Shown here: positions 26,299-34,022 of the stretch, piece after piece | How the letters are laid out: every line of letters begins with the position of its first letter | How positions within the stretch are numbered: the stretch's first letter is position 1 | DNA from: Desulforamulus reducens MI-1 | GTDB lineage: Bacteria; Bacillota; Desulfotomaculia; Desulfotomaculales; Desulfotomaculaceae | Direction: 5' to 3' | DNA: 64,000 nucleotides | Assembly (NCBI RefSeq): GCF_000016165.1 | Contig: NC_009253.1 | Span: 62,001-126,000, forward strand | Program-made: the position numbers and the translations under genes | The notes under the pieces: generated by a model | Database searches by the model: none | What the model was told of the DNA's origin: nothing | Seen by the model: the letters and a program-made list of their open reading frames with translations, nothing else

Positions 26299-28002
26299 AT
26301 GGTCATGAGAAAAAGGCCCAAGCTAAAATTCCGGCAAAATAATGATGAAAACGAAAATCAACAATTTGAAACTGAAAGAATCAGGGTCAAACAACTCATA
26401 GGCGAAAATACCGAACAAACTGTTATCCGTGATACCGTAAAGCTGCCCTATGGCTACCCGGATATTGAGGAAATCCTTTCTATTGACACAAAGGTTAAGT
26501 TAAAAAAAGCTGAGATTATCCCCAATAAGGTGATTGTAGAAGGAAAGCTTCGCTTCAAAGTTTTATACACCGCCTTTGAAAAGGATCAATCTGTACACGC
26601 GTTTGACGAAGAAATTGAGTTTACCGATTTTATTGAGGTAGAGGGTGCTCGGCCGGGCATGGATGCTGAGATTGAGTTTGTGGTTGAGGACTTTAGCCTA
26701 AAACTAAGCCGCTCCTGCGAGTATGATTTGACTGCTGTACTGCAGATTACTGCAAAGATTACCGAGGACCGTGAAGTTGATGCCATTATTGAATGTCCCA
26801 TGGGTTATAACTGTGAAACTGAAAGAATGAGCCTAGAGCAAGTAGTGGGCAGCAACACCAAACAAATTCTGATTGATGATGAGTTTGAACTACCGGATGA
26901 AAGAGATTTCCTTGTTAGCGATGTTCTTAAGTGTATGTGTGATGTAGAAATAACCAAGGTTAGAGTTATTAAAAATAAGATACTTTTTGATGGCGAAGTG
27001 GATATGGAATGCCTCTATGCCGTTGAGAGAAGGGCTGACAAGGGAAAACATGGGCACGGGGAATGGCATGCGGATAAAAAAGGGCATGGGTTTGAAGATC
27101 CCAAGGAGGATAAGTTTGGTGTTCATTCCTTTGAGAGAACTTTTAAGTTTAGTAATTTTATAGAAGTTGAGGGCGCCGAACAGGGGATGGAAGCCTATGT
27201 GGATGCCATGGTGGAATCCTGTAGCCTGGATATTACAGACGTAAGCGATTGCAAGTTTTCCCCCCTCATTGTACTAAAAATTAAAGCTCGTGTGGTAGAA
27301 GATCGGGAAGTGGATGTTGTTACAGATATTGAGGGGGCAGACGTTGATACTGTAACACTGGATATGGAAAGTCTAGTGGCTGAAGAGTGTAAACAGGTTA
27401 TCATTCGGGATGCCAAAGAAACCCCTGCTGGAAAACCTGATGTGGATAAGGTGCGGGAAATTACAGTCGGGGATGTTGTAATCAAGGATGTAGATGTCAT
27501 TCAGGATAAGGTTCTAATTAAGGGCACCGTTGAGTTTGAAATTCTTTACATTGCCATGAATGAAAGAAAATCTTTGCATACTATTCACAGGAAAGTTGAT
27601 TTTAAAACTTTTATTGATGTACCTGGGGCCCGTCCGGAAAATGAAGCTGACATTGATGTAGAGGTTGAATGGGCTAATGTAAAATTGGAAAAAGACTGTG
27701 AACTCCTGATAGAAGCGGTACTAAAAGTATGTGCAAGGGTAACAGAAACCGTCGAGCAAGACGTGGTCATTGGCTTTACACCCAGGCCCACCGTACCACC
27801 TACCACATTGCCTCCCACCACAACCTGTGTTCCGGGCACAACCTTTAACTACACCATTGCCAAGGGGGATACCCTAAGCAAACTGGCCCAGCGTTATGGT
27901 ACTACGGTGCAAGCCATTCAAGCAGCTAATCCGGAAATCACAAATCCCAATATGCTCAATGTTGGGGATGTTATTAAAATTCCTTGCGTAGCCAAGGGTT
28001 AA
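26299..28002 (+). CDS. SPOCS-repeat plus LysM protein, SipL-like spore morphogenesis factor
   Basis: About 567 residues. Three SPOCS/DUF3794 repeats occupy roughly residues 35-175, 185-355 and 365-505; each opens with an I-R-D/I-D-D type segment and carries F-I-E-V-E-G-A or F-I-D-V-P-G-A. A Pro/Thr linker (P-T-V-P-P-T-T-L-P-P-T-T) then leads to a C-terminal LysM domain with Y-T-I-A-K-G-D-T-L-S-K-L-A. This layout matches SipL of Clostridioides, which binds SpoIVA and encases the forespore. A charged His/Lys-rich insert near residues 250-270 is unusual. ATG 26299 lies eight bases after AAAGGAGG; TTG 26296 is too close. Confidence 0.85.
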   Translation: MVMRKRPKLKFRQNNDENENQQFETERIRVKQLIGENTEQTVIRDTVKLPYGYPDIEEILSIDTKVKLKKAEIIPNKVIVEGKLRFKVLYTAFEKDQSVHAFDEEIEFTDFIEVEGARPGMDAEIEFVVEDFSLKLSRSCEYDLTAVLQITAKITEDREVDAIIECPMGYNCETERMSLEQVVGSNTKQILIDDEFELPDERDFLVSDVLKCMCDVEITKVRVIKNKILFDGEVDMECLYAVERRADKGKHGHGEWHADKKGHGFEDPKEDKFGVHSFERTFKFSNFIEVEGAEQGMEAYVDAMVESCSLDITDVSDCKFSPLIVLKIKARVVEDREVDVVTDIEGADVDTVTLDMESLVAEECKQVIIRDAKETPAGKPDVDKVREITVGDVVIKDVDVIQDKVLIKGTVEFEILYIAMNERKSLHTIHRKVDFKTFIDVPGARPENEADIDVEVEWANVKLEKDCELLIEAVLKVCARVTETVEQDVVIGFTPRPTVPPTTLPPTTTCVPGTTFNYTIAKGDTLSKLAQRYGTTVQAIQAANPEITNPNMLNVGDVIKIPCVAKG

Positions 28003-28037
28003 ATATACACTTCAATAAATTATAAGGAGGTAGTAAA

Positions 28038-29162
28038 ATGCCTAACGGTTTCACCGGTTGTGTACTAGTTAAACTGCCTATTGTAATAGCGGATGTTACG
28101 GACTCCATCACAGTGGATAATACCACCTGTCTTGATGAGCTAGCCAAAAAAGTTGACCATATCGATGTAGTGGTAAGGGATTTGGAAGCGGATCCGGTTT
28201 TTGGTCGCACCATTGCCCCGGTTCACCTGCCAGGTTTTCGTCAAAATGTTATAACCCCTGGTCAATATCCTGGCTATGTTCAAAATTACTGCAATAGCCC
28301 AAAGGCTACTGTGCATGCCTTTGAAGTAGAGTGTGGTCCCAGAGAACTCAAGAGTATAACCGTTTCAGGGACCATCCATAAGCAAATTTACTATGTCAAT
28401 AAGCATGATGATGTTCGTCATCTGGGAGAAGATATTCCTTTCACCAAGACTGTGAAGCTGGAACCGCCTCTCCCCGTTATGAACCCCGGTAATATTGATA
28501 TTGAATTTAAGGACGTTGATGTTGATGTTGCCTTTGATATTCCACGTCCTACCCGTATTAATCAATCAGCCACTGTTAGTTTCGTTATTAAGATTACCGA
28601 GGATCATCAAATCTTTATCCAAACCTGTATACCTGATCAGGATCTAGTGGGTCAGCAAGTATTGGCAAATACTGGCTTTGAAGCCTTTTCTGGCTGTGTG
28701 CTGGATGTATGGCAAACAGCCAATGTAGTTCCCGGCCAGCCTGGCAGAAATGGCGGTTTCTCTGTTGGTTTAGCAGGTCCTGCTCCGTCAGAATGTCTCC
28801 CTACCGTTCCCAATACGGCTTCCTTGGTGCAAAGTATTCCCAGTGAGGTTATCCGTCCCGGACTGAAGTATGAATTCTGTTTCTACATTCAAGATGTGGT
28901 GCCCACCGGTATTGTGGAAAATTATACCGTAGAAGCCAAAATTTCCTTCTACGATGCCACCGGTCAGGTTATTAATTCCTCTGCGGTAACCACTGTGGAT
29001 GAAAATGCCGTAACCGGAACCTGGAAGCAAGTTTGCGTAACCTCCAACGCCGCTCCAGAAGGGGCAGTATCAGGTAATGTTTCCATCGTATACACCAGAG
29101 GCACCGGTGATAACGGCTCCTTTGTCCGGATTGACGATGCCACGTTAACCGTACGTTCTTAA
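28038..29162 (+). CDS. SPOCS-domain protein with C-terminal beta-sandwich-like region (paralogue of the 13252 gene)
   Basis: A 374-residue protein directly after the SipL-like gene, with GGAGG before ATG 28038. The N-terminal half is SPOCS-like, including S-G-T-I-H-K-Q-I-Y-Y-V-N-K. The C-terminal half looks like a carbohydrate-binding jelly roll: N-T-G-F-E-A-F near residue 215, Y-E-F-C-F-Y-I and a final V-R-I-D-D-A-T-L-T-V. The same layout and the K-K-V-D-H-I-D-V-V-V-R-D-L-E segment occur in 13252-14298. Since it lies beside the SipL-like gene, a spore-surface role is likely but not shown. Confidence 0.72.
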   Translation: MPNGFTGCVLVKLPIVIADVTDSITVDNTTCLDELAKKVDHIDVVVRDLEADPVFGRTIAPVHLPGFRQNVITPGQYPGYVQNYCNSPKATVHAFEVECGPRELKSITVSGTIHKQIYYVNKHDDVRHLGEDIPFTKTVKLEPPLPVMNPGNIDIEFKDVDVDVAFDIPRPTRINQSATVSFVIKITEDHQIFIQTCIPDQDLVGQQVLANTGFEAFSGCVLDVWQTANVVPGQPGRNGGFSVGLAGPAPSECLPTVPNTASLVQSIPSEVIRPGLKYEFCFYIQDVVPTGIVENYTVEAKISFYDATGQVINSSAVTTVDENAVTGTWKQVCVTSNAAPEGAVSGNVSIVYTRGTGDNGSFVRIDDATLTVRS

Positions 29163-29169
29163 ACTTGAG

Positions 29170-29200
29170 GCCGTCCGCTAAATGGACGGCTTCCCTGTTT
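29170..29200 (+). terminator. Weak terminator-like hairpin
   Basis: GCCGTCC (29170-29176) pairs with GGACGGC (29184-29190), followed by TTCCCTGTTT; the T-run is poor. Confidence 0.5.
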
Positions 29201-29337
29201 ATACCAGAAGAAAAGGAATACTCTTGGTGTCACGTATATATTTATCGCACATATATTATAGTGTTAGTTTTTTGCATTCAGAGTAGTGTAATTTGCTGAT
29301 GCGTAAAGCTAAGTTTCTAAACAAAGGGGGGGAAGAA

Positions 29338-30030
29338 TTGAATAATACTCATGAAATGAATGGTCAGGAACAAAACACGCAGACATTAAAAACAGCCGAC
29401 GAAGTTTTGTACCAGGGATTAGAGGGTGCTATGTTTAAATTGCTTAATTTTCAAGCACAGCAAGGGGCTGATCAAAACAGCACCATGATTATGTTGGCAT
29501 TGATGAATCTGTTAGGTGTCGTAAACTGTATGAATAGGATTTTACCGGAGGGACAAAGGGTACGGGGGACTACGGATTTGGCTGGCCAAATTGCTGGCAT
29601 GTTAGGTGGTGTAGCACCACCTACAGCCAATAGCCAGGGGGTGCCGGGCCAATCCCAGCCAAGTGGAATAGATCCCGGTATGATTGCAGCTTTGGCCAGT
29701 ATGTTAGGGGGACCTAGTAGGCCTGAGGGTGCAGGGGAGGCGGGTAGCCGACCTGGATTGGACCCAGCCATGATGGCTGCTCTGGCCAGCATGTTGAGTG
29801 GACCCGGCGGTGGGGGTGGGGCCAATACCGCGGCTTTAATGGCCCTGTTAGCAAATATGCTAGGACCCAAAAGGCCCATGGAGGGAACAAAACCCCCGGA
29901 ACAACCAGTAAAAACAGATAAAGTGGTAAAAACAGAGGAGAAGCCAAAACAAACCAAGGAGCAAGGCCCTGCCCCAAAGGGTATATTAAAGTGGGATTCT
30001 CGTTTTGGTGCACCATCATCTTCATTTTAG
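29338..30030 (+). CDS. Repeat protein rich in Gly, Pro, Met and Ala, unknown function
   Basis: About 230 residues. The N-terminal 100 residues look helical (D-E-V-L-Y-Q-G-L-E-G-A-M-F-K-L-L). The middle holds three imperfect copies of a unit close to D-P-x-M-x-A-A-L-A-S-M-L-x-G-P, at about residues 108, 143 and 165, separated by Gly/Pro/Arg-rich spacers. A Lys/Glu-rich tail ends in F-G-A-P-S-S-S-F. TTG 29338 is preceded by AAAGGGGGGGAAG; an in-frame ATG at 29293 lacks a ribosome site. It is followed after 15 bases by the YbaB-like genes, so it is probably in their operon. Not recognised. Confidence 0.65.
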   Translation: MNNTHEMNGQEQNTQTLKTADEVLYQGLEGAMFKLLNFQAQQGADQNSTMIMLALMNLLGVVNCMNRILPEGQRVRGTTDLAGQIAGMLGGVAPPTANSQGVPGQSQPSGIDPGMIAALASMLGGPSRPEGAGEAGSRPGLDPAMMAALASMLSGPGGGGGANTAALMALLANMLGPKRPMEGTKPPEQPVKTDKVVKTEEKPKQTKEQGPAPKGILKWDSRFGAPSSSF

Positions 30031-30045
30031 GGAGGTGGCATTAAG

Positions 30046-30348
30046 TTGTTTGGAAACCTAGGTGGTATGCTTTCTCAGGTGCAAAATATGCAAGAAAGTT
30101 TAAAGCAGATAATAATTGAGGTGACTGTTGGTGAAGGCAATGTGGCGGTTACCATGAATGGAAGTCAGAATTTGGTCAATGTTAAGGTTTCTCCTGAGGC
30201 CATCCAAGAGGATGTGGCCAAGCTAGAAGACCTAATCGTTGAAGGAATAAAGTTGGCCCAACAGGAGAGCCGAACCAAAGTACAGGAAGAAGTGGCAAAA
30301 ATAACAGGAATTAACATAGGAAATTTTATGAACATGTTTAAGGGCTAA
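30046..30348 (+). CDS. YbaB/EbfC-like protein, copy 1
   Basis: A 100-residue protein resembling the YbaB/EbfC nucleoid-associated family: helical N-terminus with M-L-S-Q-V-Q-N-M-Q, a central sheet with V-T-V-G-E-G-N-V-A-V-T-M-N-G-S, and a helical end with A-K-I-T-G-I-N-I-G. The usual chromosomal copy of this family sits between dnaX and recR; this one does not. It is 13 bases ahead of a diverged second copy. The start is TTG 30046 behind GGGAGGTGG. Function in this setting is unknown; DNA binding is the family expectation. Confidence 0.72.
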   Translation: MFGNLGGMLSQVQNMQESLKQIIIEVTVGEGNVAVTMNGSQNLVNVKVSPEAIQEDVAKLEDLIVEGIKLAQQESRTKVQEEVAKITGINIGNFMNMFKG

Positions 30349-30361
30349 GGGAGGTGAGTAT

Positions 30362-30661
30362 GTGTTTGGTAATATGGCAAAGGTTGTAGGTCAAATTCAG
30401 AATATACAGCAATTTTTAAAGGATATGACTGTGGAGGGCACTGCTGGGGATGGCCTAGTCAAGGTTATTATCAATGGCCAGCAAAGTATTCTAGCAGTAC
30501 GTTTTGACCCGGATCGGATAAGCGCAGTGGAACCAGAAGCTTTAGGACAAATGATCACAGAAGCTTACAATCAAGCACAATTAGAAAGCAAGGAGAAGGC
30601 CAAAGAAGAAGTAACAAAAGCCACGGGGTTAAATCTATCCAATTTACCCGGGATATTTTAA
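30362..30661 (+). CDS. YbaB/EbfC-like protein, copy 2
   Basis: A 99-residue protein of the same layout as its upstream neighbour (M-F-G-N-M-A-K-V-V-G-Q-I-Q-N-I-Q, G-D-G-L-V-K-V-I-I-N-G-Q, A-T-G-L-N-L-S-N), clearly a tandem paralogue but diverged over most positions. YbaB proteins form dimers, so a heterodimer of the two is plausible. GTG 30362 follows GGGAGG. The IS110-family element begins about 150 bases downstream; the gap holds a short TATACCCT/AGGGTATA hairpin near 30731. Confidence 0.72.
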   Translation: MFGNMAKVVGQIQNIQQFLKDMTVEGTAGDGLVKVIINGQQSILAVRFDPDRISAVEPEALGQMITEAYNQAQLESKEKAKEEVTKATGLNLSNLPGIF

Positions 30662-30833
30662 GCCCAGCGGTGATATGTCAAGAGAATGATTCTAAAAAAT
30701 TGGAAATTAATTTAACAAAAGTGTACCCTATACCCTAAAAAAGGGTATACAAAATAAGCCCACCAGTTAAGCAAAGAAAAATTCCCTTTAAATGGTGTAA
30801 ATGGAAAAGAGAGTAGATTTTAGGGTAAAGACG

Positions 30834-32069
30834 TTACCCCCTCCTCTCTGGTGAAGTGTACAGTTGCCTGGTGTTTAGTAGCGAAAACACCAACCGTACC
30901 AGTTTTCTAGCGGTTAAGACGAGAGCCCTTTTATGTTTGTGTTTTGGTACTTCATCATATTTCTTTTGGTAGAAGTCTTTGTACTCAGGAACATGCTTCC
31001 GTACAGAATCAGCAGCCTGAATTAAGTAATAACGAAGATACTTGTTCCCGGTCCTGGTTCTGCTGGTATCTTCGGCTTCAAATTCACCTGATTGATGTTG
31101 GTTCCAAGTTAAACCGGCATATTTAGCCAGAGCATTATGGTCTTTAAAGCGTTGGATATCTCCGGTTTCTGCCATGATTCCGGCGGTAAAAACATCTCCA
31201 ATCCCTTTAACGGAAGTTAAAGTTTGGGGAAGGCCCTTCATGATTTTGGCGATTTCTTTGTCCAGTTTTTTCACTTCCGATTCCATATGTTTAATTACAT
31301 TAAGCATAGTGGCCAAAGAAATATTCACAGGGTCAGCCATCGCCTTGTTCAGTCGATAAGAAGACCGGGCAATTTTTTGAAGATAAAGAGCAATTTCCTC
31401 CGGATTATCGAAACGGTTTTTCCCTTTATCCTTTAAGAAATCAACCAGTTCTTCCATAGACATGGCTACAATTTGTTCCGGTTCTAGTTCTTGGATAACA
31501 GCAAGACAGGTGCTGCCAAAAAGATTGGAAAATGGGTTATCCTGGCGTAAACCACTAAACTTTAAGAAGACCTGATTAAGAAAATAGGTTTTGTCCCGAG
31601 TGATATTTTGCATCAGGTGAAATCGTGTCCTTGTAAGCCTCTGCAAAGCCTCGTATTGAATAATGTCTTTCATGGCATGAGGTAGTCGACCAAAACGAAG
31701 GTGGTCTGCAATTACCCAGGCATCGATGCGGTCGTTCTTTGGGAGGGTGTCATACCCCTTTTTGAAACGGGCCACTTTTCGTGCATTAAGAACGTAAATC
31801 TGTGTATCTTTTTGGGGGCAAGTGGTTTGAAGCTGTTCTTGCAAATAGTGAGCAAGGTGCCAACCCAGATTTGAAGTTGCCTCCATACCAATTCGAAGGG
31901 ATTGACTTTTGATTCTATCAGATGTATCAACAATCTTTTGAATGAGGGTGTCGGCCCCCTGCCGATTGTTGTGAATAGAAAAAGAAGCCAATGCCCCTCC
32001 GTCTCCATCCATAAATTGTACATGGTGAGACTGTAAGCTAACGTCTATTCCCACCAACATTTGTGACAT
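30834..32069 (-). CDS. IS110-family transposase (DEDD/serine recombinase)
   Basis: A 411-residue transposase, apparently intact. The N-terminal RuvC-like DEDD part has G-I-D-V-S near residue 7, G-M-E-A-T near residue 62 and N-D-R-I-D-A-W-V-I-A-D-H near residue 114. The C-terminal Transposase_20 part has S-V-K-G-I-G-D-V-F near residue 289, Y-A-G-L-T near residue 322 and a Ser-rich segment ahead of G-N-K-Y-L-R. Current knowledge holds that these enzymes recombine DNA guided by a bridge RNA made from the element's own non-coding end. The ATG at 32069 is preceded by GGGAGGTG on the minus strand. Confidence 0.93.
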   Translation of the reverse strand: MSQMLVGIDVSLQSHHVQFMDGDGGALASFSIHNNRQGADTLIQKIVDTSDRIKSQSLRIGMEATSNLGWHLAHYLQEQLQTTCPQKDTQIYVLNARKVARFKKGYDTLPKNDRIDAWVIADHLRFGRLPHAMKDIIQYEALQRLTRTRFHLMQNITRDKTYFLNQVFLKFSGLRQDNPFSNLFGSTCLAVIQELEPEQIVAMSMEELVDFLKDKGKNRFDNPEEIALYLQKIARSSYRLNKAMADPVNISLATMLNVIKHMESEVKKLDKEIAKIMKGLPQTLTSVKGIGDVFTAGIMAETGDIQRFKDHNALAKYAGLTWNQHQSGEFEAEDTSRTRTGNKYLRYYLIQAADSVRKHVPEYKDFYQKKYDEVPKHKHKRALVLTARKLVRLVFSLLNTRQLYTSPERRG

Positions 32070-32478
32070 AGGATCACCTCCCTGTTCTAAAAAATCAGGT
32101 TGGTCTCAGACCTGGGTGCCCATGGGAACCATCGAAAGCTGCCTCGTCATCAGCACTCATCATTAACATGAAGACAATTCGGGGTGCTACTCCCCCTTCA
32201 TGGAAAGAGGTGCAACCAGCGGTTAGATCATCGATGATGGATCATGGGTAGCAGGCTTATTAAGCAGTACCAAAAGGTCCGCAAGGAGGGAAAGAAATAT
32301 CCCGAGAACAACCTGTTAATCCCATTGTCCCATGGGGAGGTCTGAACTGCCAGACAATAATTGGAAGTGTAAAAAAGGCAATAGAAAACCGACCCGGTCA
32401 GGAAACCTCAAAAGAAATCTCCAGGGGGCCGGCATTAAGAATCACAATATCTTAAATTATGGAGCTGTAGTTATTAGT
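32070..32478 (-). ncRNA. Putative bridge-RNA region in the IS110 leader
   Basis: The 409 bases between the element's left end and the transposase start have no plausible gene on either strand but have local self-complementarity, for example GGTCT/AGACC near 32100. In the IS110 group this is where the bridge RNA, with target- and donor-binding loops, is encoded. The placement is inferred; I could not fold the RNA or match its loops to the flanks. Confidence 0.5.
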
Positions 32479-32488
32479 ATCTACTCTC

Positions 32489-33136
32489 CCTGATCAGGGA
32501 TTGACTGTGGATAATCTTGTATGTTTTCTAAACATCACCACCATATTTAGGGTACTTAGACTCAGTTTAGACAATGACCTTATCCACATAAACAATAGCC
32601 GCGCGACTGACTGGTACCATTATTGCACCCAGTGTGGAATTGGTTATCATTTTAGCTGGTCTCGATACCCGTTATCGAGAACCGGTTCTCATACATGGAC
32701 TCCACCTTATTCCATTTATGGAAATTAGGTTTGTCCAGTGAATCTATTACTATTATACGAGGAGGGTATCCTTGTCGTCGCACATCTTTTTAGCGCCTTA
32801 ACTTTATTAATTGCTGTTTTCACTGCTTCGAAAGTCACTCGCTATAGATAACGAAATCCCTTTGACTACTTTCAAGCAGTTTGGAAGGGTATGCCCCAGG
32901 GCCTACCCTTTTGTGCGTTATAAAACATTTCAGTGCATAGGGCAAAGTAAGCTTGTGCTAACGACTAAAAGTCTTTGCCCCGTGCACATCCAGCAGGGAA
33001 TTAAGAAGCCAGTCTTTCTAACCATGCAAAATTTGTCTTTAAACAATGTAACACAACGTCGCCCTTTCTCATAATTTAATGTAAGAACGGTCCCGGGATA
33101 TCGTTCAAAGATTTGAATCATAAGGAGGAATATTGG
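32489..33136. other. Non-coding stretch right of the IS element, with palindromes
   Basis: No convincing gene on either strand; the short open frames lack ribosome sites and have atypical composition. It contains the palindrome TCCCTGATCAGGGA (32487-32500), the inverted repeat TCTCGATA/TATCGAGA (32660-32680) and the overlapping perfect palindrome GAGAACCGGTTCTC (32677-32690). It may be the decayed remains of a gene. Confidence 0.5.
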
Positions 33137-33337
33137 ATGTCCAACGTATTAGACGGTATTAAGGAAAAAGTAACTGGAGGTTACGGTGGAAATCTAGGAC
33201 TTTGCTGCTGCTTGCTGCTTGCTCTATTCATTATTGGCATCGCCCTCGTATTTTGCGGCATTCTGCCTTACCATCTGCTCGGTCTCTACCTGTTCCTGGC
33301 GCTGGCTATCTTCTGCTGCTGCTTTTGCTGGTGCTAA
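33137..33337 (+). CDS. Small Cys-rich membrane protein, unknown
   Basis: A 66-residue protein: a short polar head (residues 1-20) with G-G-Y-G-G, then two hydrophobic segments. A C-C-C near residue 23 opens the first, and the C-terminus is C-C-C-F-C-W-C, giving nine cysteines in total. TAAGGAGGA sits seven bases before ATG 33137, so translation is well supported despite the small size. A terminator follows. I do not recognise a family; small Cys- and Gly-rich proteins of this kind are often spore-associated, but that is only suggestive. Confidence 0.7.
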   Translation: MSNVLDGIKEKVTGGYGGNLGLCCCLLLALFIIGIALVFCGILPYHLLGLYLFLALAIFCCCFCWC

Positions 33338-33376
33338 TCGATCAAAACAAAAGTTTTGTATCCTTTATGAGGGAAG

Positions 33377-33403
33377 GGGCTACACCCTCGTGTAGCCCTT
33401 TTT
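33377..33403 (+). terminator. Terminator after the small Cys-rich gene
   Basis: GGGCTACAC pairs with GTGTAGCCC around CCTC, followed by TTTTT. Confidence 0.9.
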
Positions 33404-33452
33404 CACCCAGGATAATTACTGTTAAGGGGAGTTAATAAAGGAGTTGATCACC

Positions 33453-33992
33453 GTGGAAGAAAAATCCAGCAACCGGCTCGCTAGTAACCTAGAGCAGCTG
33501 GTCTCCAGAATGGAAAGCATTCATTTCCAGAGGAGCAGTGAACTGGACCAGGTTTCCGGTGTGCTGGGAAACATGGATAAACTGGTCGATGTTCTTTCTA
33601 GAGTTGAGTTACAGCGGCAAGCAGAACACCAGTTAATTGATCAAGTTAACAGATTAAACGAAGTGGTTGAAAGTTTATCGGGCCAGGAAACCGTTTCCAA
33701 AAGAGAGGTACCTGTGGAGGACACCCTAAGAAAGGTCATAAAAGGTGTTAAAGTCACAGGCAAAGTAATGGACATTGTTGCTGGCAGCCTGGGGGTGATG
33801 TTTGACTCAATTGTGGCTACCGTAAAAGTGCCAGAACGCCAAAATACTACTCGATCTTCCAAAGAACAAGTGGATTTAGCCAGTGTTTTAGCACCGTTAG
33901 GAGGTATTCTGCAGGGATTGCTTGGTACTGAATCGGTAGAGAATAGTCAATCCAATAGGCAGGCCAAACCCGACGAAAAAAAAGAAGAATAG
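33453..33992 (+). CDS. Predicted coiled-coil protein, unknown
   Basis: About 179 residues, soluble. Residues 5-80 are heptad-like and rich in Leu, Glu and Gln (L-V-S-R-M-E-S, V-L-S-R-V-E-L-Q-R-Q-A-E-H), suggesting a coiled coil. The middle has a basic amphipathic segment (K-V-I-K-G-V-K-V-T-G-K-V) and a hydrophobic patch, and the tail is acidic and basic (P-D-E-K-K-E-E). GTG 33453 is chosen because AAAGGAG ends nine bases before it; TTG 33444 directly abuts it. The subtilisin gene starts 30 bases downstream, so the two are likely co-transcribed. No family recognised. Confidence 0.6.
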   Translation: MEEKSSNRLASNLEQLVSRMESIHFQRSSELDQVSGVLGNMDKLVDVLSRVELQRQAEHQLIDQVNRLNEVVESLSGQETVSKREVPVEDTLRKVIKGVKVTGKVMDIVAGSLGVMFDSIVATVKVPERQNTTRSSKEQVDLASVLAPLGGILQGLLGTESVENSQSNRQAKPDEKKEE

Positions 33993-34022
33993 GGGCGTAA
34001 GGTGGTATGAGGGGATGAGGCT

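Larger units (their letters stand above)
30809..32488 (-). mobile_element. IS110-family insertion sequence, about 1.68 kb
   Basis: A complete DEDD-type transposase gene with a short 3' flank and a long 5' non-coding leader. A 10-bp inverted repeat, GAGAGTAGAT at 30809-30818 and its complement at 32479-32488, brackets the gene and leader and is my estimate of the near-terminal sequences. IS110 elements give no reliable target duplication, so ends may be off by several bases. The right end abuts a 14-bp palindrome (32487-32500), a kind of target seen for this family. Confidence 0.75.

Noticed and set aside
32501-33074. Two short plus-strand open frames right of the IS element.
   Set aside because: No ribosome-binding sites, unusual amino-acid make-up and no recognisable motif; likely chance frames.
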